This document shows positions 1 through 4,660 of a DNA stretch of 5,274 nucleotides, one piece after another (positions within the stretch are counted from its first letter, which is position 1; each line of letters starts with the position of its first letter). The stretch is from Burkholderiales bacterium (GTDB lineage Bacteria; Pseudomonadota; Gammaproteobacteria; Burkholderiales; Burkholderiaceae): contig CANFNO010000251.1 in NCBI GenBank assembly GCA_947447845.1, positions 1 to 5,274 on the forward strand, written 5' to 3'. Under the pieces are notes generated by a model that worked only from the letters and a program-made list of their open reading frames with translations, searched no databases and was not told the DNA's origin. Both the position numbers and the translations under genes were made by a program.

Positions 1-278
1 CCGGACAGGCGCAGCACCGGCACACCAATCACCAGCGCCACCAGCATGGGCGCCAGGCCACCGGCCAGCAACACTGCCGAAAACGGCCAGCCGAGTTGCA
101 AAGTGAGCAACGCCGAGGTGTATGCGCCAATGCCCATGAAGGCAGCATTGGCCAGTGACAGCAAGCCGCACGACAAGGTTAGCCAGAGTGACAGGGCCAT
201 CAAGGCGTGCACGCCCACGGTGAAAACCAGGGTGCTATAGGTGGACCAGAAATCATTGAGCCAGGGATAAGAAGCCAT
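1..278 (-). CDS. livM: Branched-chain amino acid ABC transporter permease LivM (N-terminal part, cut by window edge)
   Basis: LivM is one of the two inner-membrane permease subunits of the LIV/HAAT-type importer; with LivH it forms the channel that passes leucine, isoleucine or valine (or a related amino acid or amide) from the periplasmic binding protein to the cytoplasm. The ATG is at 278-276, and 92 complete codons are visible before the left edge. The protein is strongly hydrophobic from about residue 16. It carries the family stretch SLANAAFMGIGAYTSALL (about 41-58), followed by another hydrophobic segment ending in VLRLSG, which usually leads into the next conserved LivM block. The start lies 2 bp after the livH stop, and a purine-rich AAGGAAGG inside the livH 3' end serves as ribosome binding site, so the two are co-transcribed and probably translationally coupled. 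Family assignment is firm; the exact substrate is not readable from sequence. Confidence 0.93.
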   Translation of the reverse strand, partial: MASYPWLNDFWSTYSTLVFTVGVHALMALSLWLTLSCGLLSLANAAFMGIGAYTSALLTLQLGWPFSAVLLAGGLAPMLVALVIGVPVLRLS

Positions 279-280
279 GG

Positions 281-1162
281 TTACGCCTTCCTTTCCAACT
301 GGCGCCCGAACAGCCCGGAAGGCCGCACCAGCAGGATCAGGAACAAAAGGCCAAACGCCACCGCGTCACCCATCTGGCTGGACAGATAGGCCTTGCTGAT
401 AACTTCTGCAAAGCCCAGAAACAGGCCGCCAATCAGGGCGCCACGGATGTCGCCCATGCCGCCCAGAATGATGACCGCAATGCCTTTGTGCAACATGGGC
501 TGGCCCATGCCAGGGGTGATGGCGTTGAAGTCGAGCGCGATCAGCACACCCGCCACACCGCCCAAGGCCGCCGCTACAAAGGAGGTGGCATGAAACAGCC
601 GCTCCACCGGAATACCCAGCAACCAGGCCGCCTTGGGCGACTCTGAAATAGCGCGCAGCGCACGCCCGAGCTGGCTGCGCTTGAGGATGGTGAACATCAC
701 CGCCATCAGAATGAAAGAGATCAGCACAATGGCAATTTCCAGCGCCCGCACATGCACCGACCCGATGATGTATTCACCAGCGGGCAGCGTCTCTTCGGGG
801 AAGCGCATGGCCTCGGCACCAAACAGTCCCTGGGCCGTGGTGGTCAGCATGATGCTCACGCCAATGGTGGCGATCATGGGGATCAGGTGCGGCGCATTGC
901 GCAGGCGCAGCGGCTTGAGAATCAACACGTCCACCAGCAGACCTAACGTGCCGCTCACCAGCATGGCGCCTAGCATGGCAAGCCAGAGTGGCGCCTGAAA
1001 GCGGCTGACCAGCGCCAGCGCCACGTAACTACCGACCATGAACAACGCGCCGTGCGACAGGTTGATAACGGCCAGCACGCCAAAGACCAGGGTGAAGCCC
1101 AGGGCAAACAGCGCATACACGCTGCCAAGCGTCAGCGCGTTAAGTAGTTGTTGTTCAAGCAT
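281..1162 (-). CDS. livH: Branched-chain amino acid ABC transporter permease LivH
   Basis: This is the second permease subunit of the LIV-type importer, 293 residues and all hydrophobic helices with short loops, which is the normal size for the family. Visible family hallmarks are the N-terminal block LGFTLVFGVLAVINLSHGAL (about 21-40), a cytoplasmic loop GRALRAISESPKAAWLLGIP (about 166-185) where such permeases contact the ATPase, and the C-terminal glycine-rich block VIILGGMGDIRGALIGGLFLG (about 230-250). The ATG at 1162 is the only reasonable start: an in-frame TGA lies four codons upstream with no other start between. No Shine-Dalgarno sequence precedes it; the bases just before the ATG read CACCTCC, the opposite of one. 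It sits 94 bp after the binding-protein gene with a terminator-like hairpin between them, and 2 bp before livM. Expression is therefore probably set below that of the binding protein. Confidence 0.95.
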   Translation of the reverse strand: MLEQQLLNALTLGSVYALFALGFTLVFGVLAVINLSHGALFMVGSYVALALVSRFQAPLWLAMLGAMLVSGTLGLLVDVLILKPLRLRNAPHLIPMIATIGVSIMLTTTAQGLFGAEAMRFPEETLPAGEYIIGSVHVRALEIAIVLISFILMAVMFTILKRSQLGRALRAISESPKAAWLLGIPVERLFHATSFVAAALGGVAGVLIALDFNAITPGMGQPMLHKGIAVIILGGMGDIRGALIGGLFLGFAEVISKAYLSSQMGDAVAFGLLFLILLVRPSGLFGRQLERKA

Positions 1163-1176
1163 GGAGGTGTTGTATC

Positions 1177-1200
1177 AAAAAGGGGCCACGAATGGGCCCC
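1177..1200 (-). terminator. Rho-independent-type terminator/attenuator between livK and livH
   Basis: On the minus strand a 6-bp all-GC stem, GGGGCC paired with GGCCCC around a 7-nt loop, is followed at once by TTTTT. It lies after the binding-protein stop and ends only 14 bp before the livH ATG. Since livH and livM have no other visible promoter, it more likely acts as a partial terminator or as a 3' stabiliser of the livK message than as an operon end. A smaller hairpin, CCTGC-ACC-GCAGG at 1232-1244, lies upstream of it in the same transcript, just after the livK stop. Confidence 0.7.
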
Positions 1201-1256
1201 ATTGTGCGCGCGAGGAACCGGTAACCCGGGTCCTGCACCGCAGGCTTCAGAAGAAC

Positions 1257-2411
1257 TTATTTGCCTTCGAACAGGGTGAATTTGCCACCGCGCACGACGT
1301 AGATGAAAGGCTTCTGGTCGGCATCCCAACCACCCACCTTGCCGTCCTTGGTCTTGGCAGGACGGAACTTGAAGGGGCCGGTAGCGCCGCTGATGCTGGC
1401 CTTTGGCAAGGCGTTCTTCAGGGCTTCGCGGTCGGCTGCCAAGTCACCGGAAAGTTTGATGTCTTTCAGCGTAGCGGCCACGATGCTGAGGGCGTCATAA
1501 GCCTGGGCGGCGAACTGGTTCGGCTGGGCGTCGTACTTCTTCGCGTAGTTAGCCACAAAGGCCTTGTTCACGGGTGCCGGGTTGGTGTTGGACCAGGGGC
1601 TGCCGACAAAGGTGCCTTCACCGGCCAGCTTGGAGATCTCAAACAGCTTGGGCGAGTTGAATCCGTTACCGCCGATGAACGGTGCCTTGATACCCAGGCC
1701 ACGGGCCTGGATCATGATGTTGGCCGCTTCTTCAGCCAGGCAGGAGCACACCACGGCGTCAGGCTCGGAAGCCTTGATCTTGGTCAGTTGGGCCTTGAAG
1801 TCGACATCGCCCTTGACATAGGTTTCCGTCGTGGTGACCGGCAGATTGCGATCGGCCAGCACGCCCTTGAAAACGTCATAGCCGCTCTTGGTGAAGGCAT
1901 CGTCGTTGCCGTAAATCACCGCGACTTTCTTGAGCTTGTAAAACTGCTGGGCGGTGGCCACGGTGACCGGCAGCACGTCGGACTCCATAACCGAGTTGCG
2001 GAACACATAGGGGCCGATGTCGGTGATGCCGTTGGCGGTGACCGAGGTGCCGAACATCACGGTCTTGGCGGCGTTACCCACAGGGCCACCAGCAAACATG
2101 GAGTTGGACAGTGTGGGGCCAAACACCATCAGCACCTTGTCCTGAAACACCAGTTTCTTGACGACGTTGATGGCTTCTTCTTTCTTGCCCTGCTCGTCTT
2201 CAATCACGAGCTGAATCTTTTCGCCATTCACACCACCCTTGGCGTTGATTTCATCAGCGGCCAGTTGGAAGCCATTGCGGATAGCAACGCCGTATTGGGC
2301 GGCACCGCCGGACAGGGCTTCGGCAACACCCAGTTTGATTTCGACGGCCTGGGCCATGCTGGCGCATGCCAAAGAAACTGTTAGAGCGAGGGAGCGTGTA
2401 ATGAAGCGCAT
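1257..2411 (-). CDS. livK: Branched-chain amino acid ABC transporter periplasmic binding protein (LivK/LivJ type)
   Basis: This is the periplasmic solute-binding protein of the LIV/HAAT importer: it captures the amino acid and delivers it to LivHM. Its 384 residues match the family's usual length. Residues 1-22 are a signal peptide with positive N-end, hydrophobic core and AQA cleavage site, so the mature protein probably begins VEIKLGVAE. The rest has the type I periplasmic-binding fold: EALSGGAAQYGVAIRNGFQLA (about 31-51), the VFGPTLSNS loop (about 96-104) and FGTSVTANG (about 120-128), which line the ligand pocket in relatives, the hinge to lobe 2 near VAVIYGND (163-170), and a C-terminal GPFKF...GGWD segment (345-363). 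Two cysteines sit close together in VCSCL (221-225). The ATG at 2411 has GGAG five bases upstream. It is the first gene of the liv operon and is read divergently from rluE. Ligand could be leucine/isoleucine/valine or a related compound such as an amide; sequence alone does not decide. Confidence 0.94.
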   Translation of the reverse strand: MRFITRSLALTVSLACASMAQAVEIKLGVAEALSGGAAQYGVAIRNGFQLAADEINAKGGVNGEKIQLVIEDEQGKKEEAINVVKKLVFQDKVLMVFGPTLSNSMFAGGPVGNAAKTVMFGTSVTANGITDIGPYVFRNSVMESDVLPVTVATAQQFYKLKKVAVIYGNDDAFTKSGYDVFKGVLADRNLPVTTTETYVKGDVDFKAQLTKIKASEPDAVVCSCLAEEAANIMIQARGLGIKAPFIGGNGFNSPKLFEISKLAGEGTFVGSPWSNTNPAPVNKAFVANYAKKYDAQPNQFAAQAYDALSIVAATLKDIKLSGDLAADREALKNALPKASISGATGPFKFRPAKTKDGKVGGWDADQKPFIYVVRGGKFTLFEGK

Positions 2412-2462
2412 GTGTTCTCCGTTTTGGTGTGGAATTAAAGAGTCGGCTTAGGTTGGCGCTTG

Positions 2463-2501
2463 GGCATGGGTCGCTGTCGAATTTACGGGGCAACCCATGC
2501 C
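2463..2501. repeat. 9-bp perfect inverted repeat GGCATGGGT / ACCCATGCC
   Basis: GGCATGGGT at 2463-2471 is matched exactly by ACCCATGCC at 2493-2501, with 21 bp between and a centre-to-centre distance of 30 bp, about three helical turns. It lies upstream of livK and encloses the possible -10 TAAATT. It could be a two-site operator whose protein dimers face the same side of the helix, or, if transcribed, a hairpin in the livK leader RNA. No T run follows on either strand, so a terminator is unlikely. Function is inferred only. Confidence 0.5.
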
Positions 2502-2503
2502 GC

Positions 2504-2522
2504 TGGCTTGTCAGACATGCCA
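2504..2522. promoter_or_regulatory. 19-bp near-perfect palindrome, candidate operator
   Basis: TGGCTTGTCAGACATGCCA is symmetric around A2513 except for one T/T pair: TGGC-T-TGTC-A-GACA-T-GCCA, 8 of 9 base pairs matching. The odd length and the GT-NNN-AC core resemble operators of FadR-type GntR regulators, whose consensus is TNGTNNNACNA; the right-hand edge matches that consensus less well. A dimeric regulator of livK, rluE or both is plausible, but which one cannot be told, and no regulator gene is in the window. Confidence 0.5.
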
Positions 2523-2558
2523 ATTATTCTAGTCTAGTGCCTCTCACGGGCGGATCTA

Positions 2559-2576
2559 CTACGTATCGCTACGTAT
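2559..2576. repeat. Tandem direct repeat CTACGTAT, 10-bp period
   Basis: CTACGTAT occurs at 2559-2566 and again at 2569-2576, starting exactly 10 bp apart, and each copy contains the self-complementary TACGTA. Two identical sites one helical turn apart is an arrangement used by cooperative regulators. The repeat ends 25 bp before the rluE ATG, so it lies in the rluE promoter or leader. A chance origin is possible given its short length. Confidence 0.4.
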
Positions 2577-2601
2577 TACCAACCTCGGCTAAGCTGCCCG
2601 C

Positions 2602-3180
2602 ATGCATTTCCCCGCAACCTCCCTTTTGATTCGCCTCAACAAACCCTATGGAGTGCTCAGCCAGTTCACACCGGAAGGACGCTGGCAGGGGCTCAAGGAT
2701 TTCATCGATATCCCAGATGTCTATGTCGCAGGACGGCTCGATGCAGATAGCGAAGGCCTGCTGCTGCTGACGAACGACGGGAAGTTGCAGGCCCGCATTG
2801 CCGACCCCCGCTTCAAGATGGAGAAAACGTATTGGGCACAGGTTGAGGGAGTGCCGGACGAGGCTGCGCTCGAGGCCTTGCGCAATGGTGTGCAACTCAA
2901 TGACGGCATCACCCTGCCAGCCCGTGCCCGCGTGATGGACCTGCCGCCTGCGGTGTGGGAGCGCGAGCCGCCCATTCGCGTGCGCCAGAACAAGCCGACA
3001 GCCTGGCTTGAGCTGATCATCCGTGAAGGCCGCAACCGCCAGGTGCGCCGTATGACGGCGGCCGTGGGTCACCCCACGCTGCGCCTGATTCGTGCGGCGA
3101 TTGGCCCCTTCGCGCTGGATGACCTGGCGTCGGGAAGCTGGCAAAAACAATTGCCTATTGCGTCGGACGTGCCCGCTTGA
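2602..3180 (+). CDS. rluE: 23S rRNA pseudouridine synthase RluE
   Basis: This is a member of the RsuA/RluB/RluE group of pseudouridine synthases. RluE of Escherichia coli converts a uridine of the 23S rRNA peptidyl-transferase region (U2457) to pseudouridine in the cytoplasm. Visible motifs are LNKPYGVLSQF (12-22), the catalytic block AGRLDADSEGLLLLTNDG (43-60) with Asp47 as the catalytic aspartate, EKTYWAQVEG (74-83), LRNGVQLNDG (93-102), PPIRVR (123-128) and the C-terminal EGRNRQVRRM (142-151) followed by GHPTLRLIRAAIGP (156-169). The GVLSQFT, LRNGVxLNDG and PPIR segments favour RluE over RluB or RsuA. At 192 residues it begins directly at the catalytic fold, with no S4 RNA-binding domain and without the longer basic N-terminus of the E. 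coli protein. An in-frame TAA at 2590-2592 makes ATG 2602 the first possible start; no clear Shine-Dalgarno is seen. Its last 26 bp overlap the 3' end of the opposite-strand gene. Confidence 0.93.
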   Translation: MHFPATSLLIRLNKPYGVLSQFTPEGRWQGLKDFIDIPDVYVAGRLDADSEGLLLLTNDGKLQARIADPRFKMEKTYWAQVEGVPDEAALEALRNGVQLNDGITLPARARVMDLPPAVWEREPPIRVRQNKPTAWLELIIREGRNRQVRRMTAAVGHPTLRLIRAAIGPFALDDLASGSWQKQLPIASDVPA

Positions 3181-3532
3181 TCAGCTTGCCGTGCGGCATG
3201 GTGGACAGGCGGCTAAACATGCTGCGGCAGTAGCCTTTGATGGCCAGGCATTTGTTGATCTCGTCCACAGGCAGCGGGCCTGACACGACCACGATATCTT
3301 CGGCGCTGTCCCAGGCACCTGCGGCGCGCAGGCGGCGCCGCGTGTTGGTCGCCCAGGAGTGAATGCGCAGCGGGCTGCCATGTTCATGCAGCGCGCCTGT
3401 GCTTCGGTCAAATGCGATGGCCACTGCTTCCGTCTTCAGACGCAGGCGGTGCTCGCCGGTGACCTTGCTGGCCGGTGTGCTCAGGTCATACAAATGGTAG
3501 TTGCCCTCTTTGAGCTGGTATTGCAAATCCAT
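3155..3532 (-). CDS. Hypothetical protein, 125 residues, family not recognised
   Basis: I do not recognise this protein. It has 125 residues, no signal peptide and no membrane segment, so it is probably cytoplasmic. The first 60 residues alternate polar and hydrophobic positions as in beta strands (YQLKEGNYHLYDL, VAIAFD). An arginine-rich stretch (TRRRLRAAG, 64-72) follows, then a predicted strand EDIVVVSGPLP (78-88) and a helix-like region with Cys95 and Cys102. The tail is basic (KLIKRARPTQ). The gene is supported by a strong ribosome binding site GAGGAGA four bases before the ATG, a reading frame open to a normal stop, and protein-like composition. A possible promoter is TTGGAT (3617-3612) with TAACCC (3595-3590), 16-bp spacer, which is weak. 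Its 3' end overlaps the rluE 3' end by 26 bp. The gene is read away from the SPFH gene, so no operon partner is visible. Confidence 0.72.
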   Translation of the reverse strand: MDLQYQLKEGNYHLYDLSTPASKVTGEHRLRLKTEAVAIAFDRSTGALHEHGSPLRIHSWATNTRRRLRAAGAWDSAEDIVVVSGPLPVDEINKCLAIKGYCRSMFSRLSTMPHGKLIKRARPTQ

Positions 3533-3536
3533 GGAA

Positions 3537-3543
3537 TCTCCTC
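3537..3543 (-). promoter_or_regulatory. Strong Shine-Dalgarno for the 125-residue gene
   Basis: On the minus strand GAGGAGA stands four bases before the ATG at 3532. It is the best ribosome binding site in the window and the main evidence that the unrecognised gene is real and starts there. Confidence 0.8.
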
Positions 3544-3772
3544 GTTGAGAAGATTTTGATTTGCATCGCGCTGAACTAAAGCTTGATCAGGGTTAGAAAC
3601 AGGGGCCATTTATCCAATTCACTCCAAGAACGATGGCGTTGGCGATGTCCGGTCTTTGCTGCCGTCCTTTCCATGCGCAAAGGCCCGTACAACCGACTAC
3701 GTAATCACACACATGCTGCAGCGGCAAGCCTCCACTACGATGGCCATGGTTACAAAACATTCAAGAGACCAA

Positions 3773-3780
3773 AAGGAAGA
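3773..3780 (+). promoter_or_regulatory. Shine-Dalgarno that sets the SPFH gene start
   Basis: AAGGAAGA ends four bases before the ATG at 3785. Upstream in-frame ATGs at 3656, 3713, 3740 and 3746 lack such a site, so this element fixes the start at 3785 and gives a 280-residue protein. Confidence 0.85.
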
Positions 3781-3784
3781 AAAA

Positions 3785-4627
3785 ATGACATCTCAATTTG
3801 ATATTCAACAATTTCTCCAAAGGCAGGGACTGTACAAAGTCGCCAAATGGGCATTCATTTTTGTGCTGGTTCTTGTGGGCTGGTCGGTGCTCTCGCCATT
3901 TGCCTTGGTGCCCGCCGGCAGCCGGGGCGTAATGACCACCTTTGGCAAGCCCTCAGAGGATACGTTTACCGAGGGAATTCACTTTCGTATTCCATTGGTT
4001 CAAAAAATGCATTTGATGGACGTGCGCATTTTGAAGAATGAAGGCGAAGGGGATGCTGCGTCCATGGACCTGCAACAGGTGCGTGCGAAGGTTGCCGTCA
4101 ACTTTCACTTGGATCCATTGGTTGCGGCCAAAGCATTCAAGGAAATCGGGCAAAGCACCGAGGAAATTGCCCTCAATATTCTGGACCCGGCACGACCTGA
4201 AGCGGTCAAAGCGGTGACGGCCCAGTTTACGGCCGAGCAACTCATTACCAGGCGCACGGAGGTGCGCGACAAGATCGCTGGGCTGTTGCGTGAAAAGCTG
4301 AGCCGCCACGGAATCATTCTTGATGAATTTGCCATCATCAACTTCTCATTCTCACCATCGTTCACGGCCGCCATCGAGGCCAAAGTCAATGCCGAACAGG
4401 AAAAACTCAAGGCGGAGCGCGACCTGATGCGCATCCGGGTGGAGGCCGAGCAAAAGGTAACGTCTGCGAAGGCCGAGGCCGAGTCCCTTCGTCTCCAGCG
4501 CCAGGAAGTTACTGCCGATGTGCTGGCACTGCGCACCATTGAAAAGTGGGATGGCCATTTGCCCCAAGTCACCGGCGGAACAACTCCGATGCTGGATATT
4601 TCGAGGCTTACCAGCGCAAAAAAGTGA
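3785..4627 (+). CDS. SPFH/prohibitin-family membrane protein
   Basis: This is a prohibitin-like member of the SPFH (stomatin, prohibitin, flotillin, HflK/C) superfamily. Such proteins form large ring assemblies on a membrane and often scaffold proteases or organise membrane domains; the specific role here is unknown. The 280 residues show, in order: a short N-terminal segment, one membrane helix at about 21-41 (KWAFIFVLVLVGWSVLSPFAL), the SPFH domain from about 42 to 195 (RGVMTTFGKP at 47-56, GIHFRIPLVQ at 64-73, the RRTEVRDKI region at 156-164, LDEFAIINFSFSPSF at 179-193), then a charged Ala/Glu/Lys coiled-coil at about 194-245 (IEAKVNAEQEKLKAERD), and the prohibitin-type end IEKWDGHLPQVTGG (252-265). 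An upstream in-frame extension of 43 codons is rejected because a ribosome binding site sits just before 3785. No NfeD, FtsH or HflK/C partner gene is adjacent. HflC was considered, but the C-terminal signature fits prohibitins better. Confidence 0.9.
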   Translation: MTSQFDIQQFLQRQGLYKVAKWAFIFVLVLVGWSVLSPFALVPAGSRGVMTTFGKPSEDTFTEGIHFRIPLVQKMHLMDVRILKNEGEGDAASMDLQQVRAKVAVNFHLDPLVAAKAFKEIGQSTEEIALNILDPARPEAVKAVTAQFTAEQLITRRTEVRDKIAGLLREKLSRHGIILDEFAIINFSFSPSFTAAIEAKVNAEQEKLKAERDLMRIRVEAEQKVTSAKAEAESLRLQRQEVTADVLALRTIEKWDGHLPQVTGGTTPMLDISRLTSAKK

Positions 4628-4660
4628 ATCGCAGCAAATGACGCTTGATGAATGGGCGCC

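Larger units (their letters stand above)
2412..2601. promoter_or_regulatory. Divergent regulatory region between livK and rluE
   Basis: These 190 bp separate the livK start (minus strand) from the rluE start (plus strand) and must hold both promoters. On the minus strand TAAATT (2485-2480) is a passable -10, but no good -35 lies 16-18 bp upstream; a palindrome centred at 2513 would sit near -40 of that start, where an activator can replace a -35. On the plus strand TTGTCA (2508-2513) with TAGTCT (2530-2535) and a 16-bp spacer is a weak candidate for rluE, overlapping the palindrome. Both promoter readings are by eye and uncertain; the presence of ordered repeats is directly visible. Confidence 0.45.
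3533..3784. promoter_or_regulatory. Divergent intergenic region between the 125-residue gene and the SPFH gene
   Basis: These 252 bp lie between two outward-reading genes and must hold both promoters. I see no strong sigma-70 promoter on the plus strand. The stretch is less GC-rich near the two starts. An imperfect palindrome lies at 3571-3590. An open frame runs in from 3656 in phase with the SPFH gene, but its translation looks unlike protein-coding sequence and has no ribosome binding site. Confidence 0.4.

Noticed and set aside
1038..2384. A 448-codon open frame on the plus strand, opposite livK and the start of livH
   Set aside because: It is antisense to two clearly identified liv genes with signal peptide and family motifs. 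Its translation is rich in His/Gly/Val runs typical of antisense to GC-rich coding DNA, and no ribosome binding site precedes it.
2569..3150. A 193-codon open frame on the minus strand opposite rluE
   Set aside because: It is the mirror of the well-supported rluE gene, with arginine/histidine-rich composition and no family resemblance.
3666..3683. Hairpin CCTTT-N8-AAAGG in the 3533-3784 spacer
   Set aside because: Only 5 bp with A/T-rich inner pairs, no T run on either side, and not at a gene end; it does not qualify as a terminator or clear operator.
3656..3784. N-terminal extension of the SPFH protein by 43 codons from ATG 3656
   Set aside because: The good Shine-Dalgarno is immediately before 3785, the added peptide has no recognisable feature, and the shorter protein already has the normal N-terminus with a membrane helix.
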